DNA of 64,000 bases from Pachypanchax playfairii (lineage: Eukaryota > Chordata > Actinopteri > Cyprinodontiformes > Aplocheilidae). The stretch spans positions 374,441 through 438,440 of the forward strand of contig SSNP01000248.1 in NCBI GenBank assembly GCA_006937955.1, written 5' to 3'. The position numbers and the translations under genes are program-made. Position 1 is the stretch's first letter; every line of letters starts with the position of its first letter. Below the pieces are notes generated by a model. The model worked only from the letters and a program-made list of their open reading frames with translations. It was not told the DNA's origin and did not search any database. Below are positions 1 through 10,314 of the stretch, piece after piece.

Positions 1-655
1 AGGAAGGCTCTGATTTTCCTGATGTTGTAAAGAGCGAATCGACATGAGCGAGCTACGGAGTTAACCTGCTCCTTGAAGGACAGCTGGTTGTCCAGTATGA
101 CACCAAGGTTTCTGGCGGAGGTTGTGGGGACCAGCGTGATGGAGTCAAGCTGCACGCTTATCTGCGGAGGTAAAGAGTTACTGGCAGGACAGACAATGAG
201 GTCAGTTTTGGACAGATTAAGCTGAAGGTGGCGATCCCTCATCCATGCCGAGATATCTGAGAGGCAGGCAGATATCCCCATTGAGACGGTAGTATCGTCT
301 GGAGGGAAGGAGAGGAGGAGCTGAGTGTCGTCAGCGTAGCAGTGGTAGGAGAAGCCATGGGAGCGAATGATCTCGCCTAATGAGGTGGTGTATAAAGAGA
401 AGAGGAGAGTACCAAGGACCGAGCCCTGTGGAACACCTGTTGCCAGCTCACGCAGACTGGACATATGTCCTTGCCACGAGACTCTGAAAGATCTTTCCGC
501 AAGGTACGAAGTGAACCATGAGAGGACCGGCCCCGAGATGCCAAGCTTAGATAGTGTGGAGAGGAGGATGAGGTGGTTGACGGTGTCGAAAGCAGCAGAC
601 AGGTCGAGGAGTACGAGTACTGAGGAGAGACCAGCCGATCTGGTTTTTGCGACTA
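1..655 (-). mobile_element. L2/CR1-like LINE reverse transcriptase fragment (open, runs off window)
   Basis: On the minus strand one frame stays open for about 218 codons from 655 to the window edge. It carries the reverse-transcriptase core in order: AAFDTVNH (motif A, 573-596), GVPQGSVLG (motif B, about 411-436), YADD (motif C, 327-338), then the thumb-side stretch ARNLGVILDNQLSF and a CRFALYNIRKIR motif near the edge. These are hallmarks of jockey-superfamily LINEs (L2/CR1/Rex1 group) common in fish. No stop is seen, so the copy is either young or strongly conserved here. It is 5'-truncated: the frame stops at about 655, where LTR-like sequence begins. The likely product is the pol polyprotein acting in target-primed reverse transcription. 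The clade assignment is inferred from motifs only. Confidence 0.85.
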
Positions 656-1000
656 CAACCCGACAAGGAACAAACATACACATGCCACTTAAATACAAAC
701 TCAACTAATGATTAACTGAAAACACCTGAATGGAAAAACACTGGGCAGGAGAGAAACACAAGGCAGTCAAGGTACAGGAAAACAGGGAAGGACAGGAAGA
801 GCAAATGGTATCAAAATAAAAGCACAGCAGGAAGTAGGGTGACACAAATAAAAGCAGAGCAAAAACCTAACACGGAACAAGGGAGCTGCACAGAAGGTAA
901 GGAGAGGAGAACTAATAACACAAACAAACCCAAAATCACAGTTAACCTGGAAAACGCTACTTAAAGGAAAATAATATCACAAGACACAAATATTCTGAAT
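656..1000 (-). mobile_element. Truncated LTR fragment with TATTTAAG core promoter
   Basis: Read on the minus strand this is a CT-rich stretch leading to a TATTTAAG promoter-like motif (plus-strand 688-695), followed by GTGGCATGTGTATGTTTG. The LTR at 32239-32988 has the same arrangement (TATTTAAG then TCTCATGTGTGTG), so both probably derive from related LTRs. The sequence stops at the LINE junction near 655, and neither the TG nor the CA terminus is visible. The outer boundary near 1000 is a guess. Confidence 0.45.
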
Positions 1001-1610
1001 GTCTGTTCGAAAACAGCTATAGTCTCACACCGAAGAAGAACACGTTGTGTTTGAATCATTCAGTCTAAACTTAGGGTTAAACTGTAGATCCCTGGAGAAC
1101 TTTTCAGCAGAATGAAAGTACAGACCAAATGACCAAACATTAAAGATATTTAGAAAAAAAATCAACTGTCAGCTGCAGATCTCATTACCAACTGTGACCA
1201 GAGGACCACTTGACTTAATGCCACTTAACGCTGATAAGCACATGTTAGGTTCTCTCTTAAACAGTAAGATTCAAATGGAGATATAACTTCCTGTTAACAT
1301 AAAAAAAGAATTTCTAAGGTGATACTCGTCAAAGTCACTGTGATTTTTATCAAAGCCATGATCCAGCACAGACTTCAGAGGACATTTCTGCTTCTGTCAT
1401 TAATCTCTAGTTCCTAACGCATACACCTGAGTAGTTAATTAGCTTGTGCACATTGTAACCGTTTAGATGGGGATAGAGATAGAAGATAAAATCTAAGGTG
1501 GATGGTGTAGAATTATTCATGGGACAGAGAAAAGAGACGGTCAGTGTGAGAAGGTACTGATGTGGCTGCAATGGAGAGATGAGATTTGCATTTTTTGCCA
1601 CAATCACATC
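1001..1610. other. No supported feature
   Basis: AT-rich sequence without convincing coding potential, RNA gene or recognisable repeat. The short minus-strand open frame at 1407-1619 has no recognisable motif. Confidence 0.5.
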
Positions 1611-2840
1611 TACTCTCACCTAAAGGAACATTAAGAACACCATACTAATACGGTGTTTGACCCCCTTTCGACTTCAGAACTGCCTTAATTCTACGTGGCA
1701 TTGATTCAACAAGGTGCTGAAAGCATTCTTTAGAAATGTTGGCCCATATTGATAGGATAGCATCTTGCAGTTGATGGAGATTTGTGGGATGCACATCCAG
1801 GGCACGAAGCTCCCGTTCCACCACATCCCAAAGATGCTCTATCAGGTTGAGATCTGGTGACTGTGGGGGCCATTGTAGTACAGTGAACTCATTGTCATGT
1901 TCAAGATACCAATTTGAAATGATTCGAGCTCTATGACATGGTGCATTATCCTGCTGGAAGTAGCCATCAGAGGATGGATACTTGGTGGTCATGAAGGGAT
2001 GGACATGGTCAGAAACAATGCTCAGGTAGCCCGTGGCATTTAAACGATGCCCAATTGGCACTAAGGGGCCTAAAGTGTGCCAGGAAAACATCCCCCACAC
2101 CATGACACCACCACCACCAGCCTGCACAGTGGTAACAAGGCATGATGGATCCATGTTCTCATTCTGATTACACCAAATTCTGACTCTACCATTTGAATGT
2201 CTAGACAGAAATCGAGACTCATCAGACCAGGCAACAATTTTACAGTCTTCAACTGTCCAATTTTGGTGAGCTCGTGCAAATTGTAGCCTCTTTTTCCTAC
2301 TTGTAGTGGAGATGAGTGGTACCCGGTGGGGTCTTCTGCTGTTGTAGCCTATCTACCTCAAGGTTGTGAGTGTTGTGGCTTCACAAATGCTTTGCTGCAT
2401 TCTTCAGTTGTAATGAGTGGTTATTTCAGTCAAAGTTGCTCTTCTATCAGCTTGAATCAGTCGGTCCATTCTCCTCTGACCTCTAGCATTAACAAGGCCT
2501 TTTCCCCCACAGGACTGCTGCATACTGGATGTTTTTCCCTTTTCACATCATTCTTTGTAAACCCTAGAAATGATTGTGTGTGAAAATCCCAGTAATTGAG
2601 CAGATTGTGAAATACTCGGATGGGCCCATTTGGCACCAACAACCATGACACACTCAAAGATGCTTAAATCACCTTTCTTTCCCATTCTGACATTCAGTTT
2701 GGAGTTCAGGGGATTGTCTTGACCAGGACCACACCCCGAAATGCATTCAAGCAACTGCCATTGGCTGATTGGTTGATTAGATAATTGCATTAAGGAGAAA
2801 TTGAACAGGTGTTCCTAATAATCCTTTTGGTAAGTGTAGA
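1611..2840 (-). mobile_element. Tc1-like DNA transposon, decayed, full length
   Basis: A 1.23-kb element. Its imperfect terminal inverted repeats read TACTCTCACCTAAAGGA at the left and, reverse complemented, TACACTTACCAAAAGGAT at the right, and the TA ends fit Tc1/mariner target-site choice. The minus strand holds one degenerate transposase gene (see the pseudogene). Terminal repeats are short (about 25-30 bp), unlike the 200-bp repeats of the Tc1 at 20326, so the two belong to different families. Confidence 0.9.
1645..2685 (-). pseudogene. Tc1-like transposase pseudogene
   Basis: A single minus-strand frame of 347 codons, the usual length for Tc1 transposases (about 340 residues). It starts at MGKKGDLS and ends at GGQTPY. 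An N-terminal helix-turn-helix region (SISQSAQLLGFSHT) is followed by a DDE catalytic domain with VAWSDESRF, QQDNAPCHRAR and SPDLNLIEHLWD, so all three acidic residues remain. Two in-frame nonsense codons break it: TGA at 2548-2550, at a probable former Trp, and TAG at 2353-2355, at a probable former Arg. No frameshift is needed. The enzyme would cut and paste its own element at TA sites; this copy cannot make a full-length protein. Open frames on the opposite strand (2326-2583) are shadows. Confidence 0.92.
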
Positions 2841-3206
2841 TTTCAGCTCAGTTTCAGATTGTAATATGAAAGTACAGTGGTCGACGGTTAAATGAACAAC
2901 ACGCTTATATGCACAGCTCTGATGGATATATGCAAAAAATATTTGGAGGTATCATATATGCATCGTACTAAATCTCACTGTTTTTTACTAGTTACTTGAC
3001 CGTGCACCTCCGCTGGGGTTCTCACACACACTTTCGCTGTTTGGTGTGTGGAGCTAGACTGCTCCTGCGTTTACGCACGCGTGTCTGGCGCGTCTGGCTG
3101 AAGCTGTCAGACGGTCACAAAAAATTAATCACAGACTTCTTCAGTGTGAAATAGTGTCACATGTAACATTTGTTCTAGTTTTTAGTGCTCGATTATGAGT
3201 TCTTAA

Positions 3207-4333
3207 AGGGGTTATGACATCAAAATGCACTTTTTTGAGTTTTTTGGGGTATATCATGATGTGTTGTGCACTGATGAGGCCGTGTGAACGTCCAAAGCGA
3301 GTATCAAAGTTCCCGTTTGTGGGCGGTCCGCTTTGTTTAAAAAACGGTCGAATCGGAAAGCACCATTTTTTCCTACGTGGCATTTCATCTACGTATTTCA
3401 TAGCGTCCAATAAAAGTGCACAGTGAGGTAAACAGTCCAACCCCCCACCCCACTCCCCCAGCCCATACACCGGTAGCTGCGTTGCGCTAGCTTGTGCTGC
3501 TGCTCTTGAGAAGAGATGACTACGCAAACGGGGACCTGTTGTGTCCAAGGATGCTCAACCCATGCTGGAAGTTTCCACTCACTCCCGAAGGATGAAAAAA
3601 CTAGAGAAGAGTGGCTGAAGTTCATTTATGGAGAAGTGCCACGCAGTTATAACCTCAATTAGAAAATATGTTCAGCTCACTTCACGGAGGACTGCTTCCA
3701 TAACTTGGGTGAATTCAAGTTGGGATTGTCAAAGAAACTGATTTTAATTAAAAATTCTTTACCAACCCTGAAGGAGGCGACCACATCGTCAATACCCGTA
3801 AGTTGATTTATTTAATAAAATGCTGCCTTGCCTGATAAACATTTGTTCGTGGTCTGAAGAGTTCATGATGCTAGCATGTGATAGCCGCTCTAGCAACAAT
3901 GTCCGTGAGCAACAGGTTTATCATACCATATTGTGAATCTATTTTCATTGATAACATCTGACAGCACTGTTTATTCGTTCATGTGATTAGTTGAGTTTTA
4001 TGTGTTCACCCCTCCGTCTTCCTCAGAAGACGTTTCAGGCTCGAACATATACGGTTGTAAACGTCCACTCGCCATGTTACTGGACTGTTGACGGAGCCGA
4101 GAAGAAAGGCTTGCTGCGGGCAACGGTTGTAGCCAATCAGAGCGAAGTCAGCCAGGGAGACCCACATATCATTAACGAAAGGAACTGTGTTGCTGAGAAG
4201 AGGATTCTGACCTGCCCGTACACCCCCGCCGTGTTAGTTTTTTAATCAAATTCTTTTGAGAGTTGACATATGCGGGCATATCTACTACATGAAATAGCTT
4301 TACGCCAGTTTAAACAGTGATGTCATCACACCT
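3207..4333 (+). mobile_element. Kolobok-type element with TTAA target duplication
   Basis: A 1,127-bp insertion flanked by TTAA on both sides (3203-3206 and 4334-4337). Terminal inverted repeats read AGGGGTTATGACATCA at the left and AGGTGTGATGACATCA at the right (reverse complement). The TTAA target, AGG-type ends and an encoded THAP exon fit the Kolobok superfamily. It is too short to be autonomous. It lies inside the Tigger-like element, so it inserted later. Confidence 0.8.
3516..3797 (+). pseudogene. THAP zinc-finger first exon of a Kolobok-type transposase
   Basis: An ATG in good context opens a 94-codon exon ending exactly at a splice donor (CCC then GTAAGT at 3798). The translation has a THAP C2CH layout: Cys9 (or Cys8), Cys13, then Cys52 and His55 in ICSAHFTEDCF, with Trp33 and a downstream NSLPTL motif resembling the conserved AVPTIF box. 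THAP domains bind DNA in many transposases of this group. Codon 49 is TAG (3660-3662), between the two zinc-ligand pairs, so the domain cannot be made whole. No downstream catalytic exon is visible. The minus-strand frame at 3141-3548 is a shadow. Confidence 0.8.
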
Positions 4334-4464
4334 TTAATATCCGATACAGAAAACCGTTCTGTTCTGTTACTAACTGTAACTTAATCTGTGTCGTTACCGC
4401 ACTCTACGCTTATATGCACAAAACTGCTGGACACCAAGGTCATGCATATAACTGCCTGCCACTG

Positions 4465-5544
4465 TATATAAAGATTTTTAGTGATTTTACGTGAAAATAT
4501 TTACAGTCTTGTGATGTAAAATAAACATTAACCTCAAGAACAGGTATATAATGAACCTATTGCTACTTCCTGTAGATTTTATTTAGATGAGTTCATTGTG
4601 AAATCCAACTTACACTTGCGTCATTTTCTTATATTACAGGGCAATCAAACAGTGAGTTTCAGAATAGGAAGCATAACATTTAGTGCTTAATACACTAATG
4701 CATTTGTGGCAAGAGGGGAGGTTGGATATTCTAAACCTTTAGAAAGCAGTTTGAAGCCAACAATGCCCCATTTGTAATTCTTTTCTTATTTTATTTTGCC
4801 TCATTTACCAACCCAAGGAAAGAACTTAGATTTACAGGACTAATGAAGACCAAGCAAACATTTTTCACATCGCATATTTCATGCTTATAGCAAAACATTG
4901 TGTTTTCCAACAGGAATTAATTGCAACATGTTGTAAAACAATAAAAAATTATATAAATATATATACACACACACACACAAATACTCATACATCTTACATA
5001 CACACACAAATCAGGGAGGATCCAAATGGATAATAAAAATTTAATATTTTTAATACTAATATTAAAACAAAAGGCTTTTTGGCAGTAAAACACACATGAT
5101 GAGCAGACAAACTACCTGAAAGAGAGAAGTACTTATGCTGAAGGTAGGTGATTGCTGAGAGGGGACAGCTGGAAAGGAAGGAGAACACACACAGGAAACA
5201 CAAAGGGATGAACAGAAATAAAACTCATAGATGATGTGAAGAATATTATTGATAGAAACAAGAAACACAAGTGGAAACCTAAAACCCCTGAAGTAAAATC
5301 CCAGGTAATTCCTGGAAAAGTGCACAATAAAAAGAAAAACCAGAAGGAAAATCTATCACCACAACAATATATATACTGATACATACACATATACTCATAC
5401 ATCTTTTATACACATGATGAACATACCAGATTATTAAATGAACAAAAGATTGTTAAATACCTCAGATCATGATATATATCAGGGACTTTGCTTAAATCAG
5501 GATACTTCTCTTTTTCATTCTTTTTCCTTTCTTCTTTGAATCAG
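4465..5544. other. AT-rich sequence, short (CA)n runs, no gene
   Basis: Holds a short (AC)n run at about 4964-4979 and several ATATAC/ACACATAC low-complexity stretches. The overlapping minus-strand frames at 4994-5402 are compositionally Ser/Phe/Val-rich without motifs and look like chance frames. Confidence 0.5.
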
Positions 5545-6520
5545 ACAGGATACAGGAAAACTGGCAGAAAACAAACAAAAAGAATGTGAACAGGTAGGGT
5601 CCCAGCTGTGGATCTCCCCAGAGACCCAATCTACATGGGGGTTGGGCTTAGACAGCCAGGTGTAACCTAAAGTCAGAGGGAGATCAGGAGAGTCAATGAC
5701 AAAAACTCATTACAGTTTTTGATGATTACCTCCAATTAGTTGTATTAGTAGTAGTATGATGTCTTTCACCATCTGCATGACATGCTTATCCAGAGCCCGG
5801 ACCAGCTGTCTGTGAGAAAGTCGTTTAAGTTGAAAACCCATCTGCTGAGCTAGTCCCCTTTTGATGAGTTCAGAGTCTGCTCCAGAGTCCACAAAGGCTT
5901 TAAGCTCGATGGACTAATCAGGGGTCGGTAGTATGATAGGTAACATTGCACAAGGATTTTATGACTGTGATCCAGATGGGCTAAGTAGATATCCCAATCC
6001 ATCTGCTGAGCTTTTCCTTTTAAATGACAGCAAGACCTTAAACTCCACAGTCAAGGCACAGTCCACCTTTCTGTAGAATGAGTTAAGTTCGGCCTAGTTG
6101 CATGGGTTCCTCATCATTAGCAGGCATAACACTCCTCTTAGCGAATCAGGGGATTGAGCCTGCTGTGATGGTTTGGTCACGAAACTTCCATGAGTAGGCC
6201 TCCAGTCCCGCTGTCTCCTACGTTCACAAAGCCTCATGTCGATACAGGAGGCCCGCTGCTCCAACTCCTCCAGAGTAGCAGGAGGATCTCTGGTGGTGAG
6301 CTAATCTTTAATCTCCTCCTTCAACCACTGGTAGAAAGCATCAAACAGCGCCTCCTGCGCCTACAGTTTTGTTACCTTGTCTTAGTGTGAACAGACTATG
6401 GACAGCCTCTCTTTCAGGTAAGGACGGGTCAAAGATACAAATCATCTCATCAGCAAAACGGCGGTTTGACAACAGCAACTCAGATCTTTTTGCCCACTTG
6501 GACGCTCCACATACTTGATA
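5545..6520 (-). mobile_element. Ty3/gypsy retrotransposon gag-protease relic
   Basis: On the minus strand, from high to low coordinates: a gag capsid remnant (LFDAFYQWLKEEIKD, then a Thr-Arg-Asp-Pro-Pro stretch and an ERRRQRDW basic segment, about 6190-6420); a retropepsin-like VDSGAD motif with SELIKRGLAQQMGF (about 5830-5895); and the C-terminal protease stretch PLTLGYTWLSKPNPHVDW (about 5620-5680). This order and these motifs are typical of fish gypsy elements. The frame is broken by at least one frameshift and several stops (for example TAG in the capsid near 6300). No reverse transcriptase or LTR is joined to it. Confidence 0.75.
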
Positions 6521-8044
6521 AGGTCAGTCAGAAGAGACAGGAAGAACGCCACTCAAGAGTTCAGAGAAATCTGCAGTCCCCATGTTCCTGTGGGTAACAC
6601 ATTAGTCACTGGTCAAAGTGGCGTGTACATTTTTATCGGTACCCACCTGCATTTGGCTGGTGTTAACAAAGAGCTCTGCCTACAGGTGAGTCAGATAACA
6701 TTAATGACAGACAACAATAACAAATACATGACACTATTTTGGGCCTCTGTCCATAGGACTGAATGCAGTTTGCCTTCACTCGGATTAATGTCCCCCTAAA
6801 CCTTTCCAACTAGCCAAGCACTATCTACTTCAAGTCTGAATGATGTAACCCATAAAAAAATATACTATACAATAATGTGTTTATCTGTGCAGCATGTGTC
6901 CTAATGATTTCTGGACACACTTCAGTGCCCACACACCAGCTGGTGTCCGGTATGTCACTTAAATTACAGTCACATGATGCTCTTTTCTAACATATCTGTG
7001 TGTTTTCATCTCAGTATTTAGTCCCTACCACTCATTATCACCCATCACTTACTTTTTATCTGCTCATTTGGTTGTAATTAAAAGGTAACTCAAAGAGAAG
7101 TGATGTCACTGGAAAAGTCACTCCAGTAATACCTTGTTAAAAAACTGTCAGAAAGAATTTGAATAATGAGAAAATTTGAACAGAGACAGAAGTATTAAAC
7201 GAGAGGTTCTGTGATTCTTTAATTCCCACTTTTCCAGAGGCGAGACCTTACAGTTTTCAATTGTTGGCCCTTTTTCCAGCTTATGACCTCATGGGCCAAA
7301 TAAGGTTTATTAGAGGCAGTCTAATGAGTTCCTCTCTCTCCAAATGAGGCACTGGACCAGGAAAGATGACAGACCTTTCAGAGAAAAGGCTTCACCCTTG
7401 TAGCTGTGAAAGTGCAGTAATTAGATGGAGACGCAGGCCTTGTGGATATGAATGACCTCTGTATGGAAGCAGTACGGGGGGACAGTGGATGGACTCATAT
7501 ATGATTTGGGAGGTCGAGAGTAGAAACTCACTGTCTGCACATAGATATTAACATGGTGTGAGAAATTTGATTGACACTTTTTATCTCTGTAACTTTAGTT
7601 TTACTTCAGTTGTTCCTGATGTTAAAAAGAAAGATAATCGGATATGAGTCTTCAGTAGTTCACGGGACACAAACTCGACTGTTCTTTTGACTAGAACAAG
7701 TTCATGCAAAGTAAAATAAATTAAAATCAATTAACTAGAATTGAAAACAAGTGGGAGGACTTACATAACAAACAACATTCTTCTGTTTCCTGAGTTAGAC
7801 TGTTTTAACTTGTTAAACTATTTTCTTGTCAAGGCAGAAGAGGAAGGGATTAACCCATTGTTTACCATCAAGCTACCAACAGAACCATTCTCAAGAACAC
7901 TGTAAAGGATCAGAACTTCACGATCGCTTGTGTCAGTAAGAAAAGAGTGAAACAAGTGAAAACAGGTCTTAAAGGTTCAAAAACAAAGACACTTGAGCAG
8001 GAAACTCGTGTGAAAGAAAGAGCTCTAAGCTAAGACAAGATTGC
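6521..8044. other. Low-copy non-coding sequence
   Basis: No transposon ends and no convincing coding frame. The plus-strand frame at 6515-6799 has no recognisable domain. The stretch 7200-7500 is described separately as a possible regulatory region. Confidence 0.4.
7200..7500. promoter_or_regulatory. Candidate regulatory stretch with a perfect CArG box
   Basis: The sequence is balanced in composition and shows no transposon ends. It contains CCAAATAAGG at 7296-7305, an exact match to the serum response factor consensus CC(A/T)6GG. It also has a homeodomain-type TAATTAG (near 7420) and TGACCT half-sites (near 7285 and 7450). Such motifs occur by chance, so the call depends on conservation that cannot be tested here. 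Confidence 0.2.
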
Positions 8045-8200
8045 TAAAGCATGGCGACATCAGAGGAACTCTCTTCTTGTTTGCTACGTTATGCTACAGC
8101 ATTTTAGTGAGCAGCATGCTAGGCGTGGTTTCAACTGCGGGAGCTACCAACGAACAAAGGAGTTGTGACGAAACAGATACAGGCCGTTCAAATTTACTTT
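8045..8200 (-). mobile_element. MITE-A internal fragment
   Basis: Matches the core of the MITE-A family, including CAGCATGCTAGGCGTGG, GCGGGAGCT, and AAAGGAGTTGTGACGAAACAG. Both TTAA termini are missing, so this is a truncated or rearranged copy. Confidence 0.7.
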
Positions 8201-8633
8201 AAAATCATTTTATCAACTTGTAGTGGTCTTGTACTTCTGGTTTCCAAAAGGAAACGTTCTAATATTCATAAATCATAGACCTGGTGGGGCTTGAAATAAA
8301 GTATCCAACAGATAGCGAACCTGTTTTGTTGGCTACTAGATTGTCAATCATACTTCTTGCATACTTAAACTATGGAGTTTGCGTAGGTTTCAGGCTTCAC
8401 AGTGATTACCCATGTTCTGGCACTGCTGCTACTAGCATTTCAGCACTAGCTGCACTTTTACTGCAAAGAATAACAATAAACAGCCCTTTACCATTGATGA
8501 GTCCGACATGTCAGAAGAAACAAAGTTGTAGTGGTTCCAGAAAAAACTCCAGCGATGCTGATAGTAAACAAATAATTGGAGACTTCTCAGCAAATTTCTA
8601 ATGAAGGCGTTTCTGGGGCTGGAGAATGAGAGT
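8201..8633. other. Unassigned sequence next to MITE-A fragment
   Basis: A 105-codon plus-strand frame (8284-8601) has no recognisable domain. Its C-terminal KNSSDADSKQ...SANF weakly resembles KNPSD...TDSKQ...SANF in the minus-strand frame at 51304-51690. This may reflect a shared ancient repeat and is not evidence of a gene. Confidence 0.25.
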
Positions 8634-8694
8634 GTAACAGAACTTAACGTGCGTTGTAGGACTTCACATGCAACAACGGACCCATTACAGGTTA
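8634..8694 (+). repeat. 61-bp direct repeat, copy 1
   Basis: Starts GTAACAGAACTTAACGTG and ends CAGGTTA. It matches 9283-9343 at 58 of 61 positions; all three differences are transitions, two of them at CpG sites. Its last four bases overlap the left terminal repeat of the MITE at 8691. Confidence 0.95.
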
Positions 8695-9287
8695 CGCCGG
8701 GCTCACACTGCCTATGGAACGGCTTCGGTCTGGATTCGGCGCGGTTTTTCCGCAAGCTACCACTCACATCTGCTCCAGATAGGGAGTGCGGCCAGCTCTG
8801 GTGCTGGGTGCGGAAACGGCACCCGCGAGAACAGAAGTTCACTTGGGTTATCGCTTTGTCGGGACTTCAAACGAGAACACGTCCATTATTTAGCAAATGT
8901 GTGAAAAGTTGTTGTGCTGCAGGCTTTCGGGACCCTGTGTCACTGGGTGTGATGTAATGTTTACATTTCCTATTGGTGCGTGTGCTGTCTAAAAAGAAGA
9001 GTCAAGTTACAATTGTTTGTACACTCGTTTATTTTGAAAAAACACCGGATATTCAAGCCACACTTCCTGTATAGCTCGTCAGATTTCATCAAACTTGACG
9101 CGGATCCTCTCCGGCGTCCGGAAAAAATAGAACCTTGCGGATTCTTTCTGTAGTGCCGTACGGCCCCCGTAACCGGACCCGCACCGCGCGGACGTATTGT
9201 GAGCCTTCAAAAGGGATTTTAATCTAACGGAATACCTGCGGGGTCCGCACCGGACCGGATCTGGATGCAGTGTGAGCCCGGGGTAAC
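8691..9287. mobile_element. 597-bp GC-rich MITE flanked by long direct repeats
   Basis: Terminal inverted repeats of 21 bp differ at one position. They begin GTTACGCCGGGCTCACACTG at the left and, reverse complemented, GTTACCCCGGGCTCACACTG at the right. The interior is CpG-rich and non-coding; open frames over it (8432-8842, 9079-9303) are shadows. The superfamily is unassigned because no ordinary short target duplication is evident: the flanks are a 61-bp direct repeat. Confidence 0.75.
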
Positions 9288-9343
9288 AGAACTTAACGTG
9301 CATTGTAGGACTTCACATGCAACAACAGACCCATCACAGGTTA
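9283..9343 (+). repeat. 61-bp direct repeat, copy 2
   Basis: Second copy of the 8634-8694 sequence. Its first five bases (GTAAC) overlap the right end of the MITE. The sequence continues into GACTTGATGCACACAAGG, which is absent after copy 1. Confidence 0.95.
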
Positions 9344-10314
9344 GACTTGATGCACACAAGGAGCAGAGAAGGAGTTTTTCGAAGGCAGCAGGTTTGACAG
9401 ACAGCAGAACACTTTGGGTTTCAACATATTTTTTACTCTCGGTTGAGAGGGATCACACTGTATCACACTGTTTAACCTAGCATGAAGATGTTTTCTCCTC
9501 ACCTAACAATGATGAGTAACATCTTAAGTCTATAGTTAGATGGTAAGGTCATTAGAGATATTGTTTCAAAAATGTAAGTTAATTTCTTTTCCTAAAACCC
9601 AGTGTCATGACCTCATGTGTGAAGGACACTGACTTGTGCAGAGCAGGAGATGCTGCTATAGCATCAACCATCTTCTGTGGAAGAACCTGCTAGTGTAGCA
9701 GCATCTTAGCAACAGGGAGGATACTGGATCAGGAAGTCCAGCTCTTTCACAGGATAACCCCCCTCAACCCAGTCCAGGTGGTGGGATAGTAAAAAGCTAA
9801 ATGTTGTGACGTTGAGAGGGTAGAGGAGATTGAATCTTCTGCCTTCGAAATTTGGGAATTAACTTACAAATATTTGTTATTAAATAACAACTATGTTTAT
9901 CAGAATTAACTGATTTTCTGCCAAACTCCATTTTGCCTCTCTGTGAGACAGCAGGAATAAAATGAAGGAGTGTGTCATCTGGACAAGTGGTGCCAACTGC
10001 TCTGCCAACTGCTCCGAGTGATTGGCATCTCCAGGGTCCTCACAGTACTGAGTCTGGTTCCACTATCCAAATGAAGAGCTTATTTATCAGCCTTGGATAG
10101 TTTAAAAGCTGTTAGTACTTTGTTCTGCTGCAACACATAATTCACACATATTCCAAATGTTGCTTGATCGTTCTGCTCATCAGACTCAGTTCCAGTTTAT
10201 GTAATTAAGTGGCTTTTAAACATTTAGTTGGAACTAATATTCAGATCCACAGAGCAGCAAAATGAATCTGCTGTGTAGAAATCAGTCATGTTTCTTTGTA
10301 AACCATGTCTTTCA
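9344..10314. other. No supported feature
   Basis: Mixed-composition non-coding sequence. A tiny tandem duplication (GCCAACTGCTC, near 9990-10015) is the only structure seen. Confidence 0.4.

Larger units (their letters stand above)
2875..4464. mobile_element. Tigger/pogo-like non-autonomous element, interrupted by a Kolobok insertion
   Basis: Begins CAGTGGTCGACGGTT after TA and ends CTGCCTGCCACTG before TA, so it has TA target-site duplications. Subterminal motifs CTTATATGCAC occur near both ends. Without the nested insertion the element is about 455 bp and has no coding sequence. A second, single-ended copy sits at 18975. Assignment to the pogo/Tigger group rests on the CAGTG-type ends and the TA target only. 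Confidence 0.65.

Noticed and set aside
2326..2583. Plus-strand frame within the older Tc1 element
   Set aside because: Shadow of the transposase pseudogene on the minus strand.
8284..8601. Homology between this frame and the minus-strand frame at 51304-51690 (KNxSD...DSKQ...SANF)
   Set aside because: The match is short and low-complexity (Ser/Asp/Lys); nucleotide similarity is too weak to claim a shared gene.
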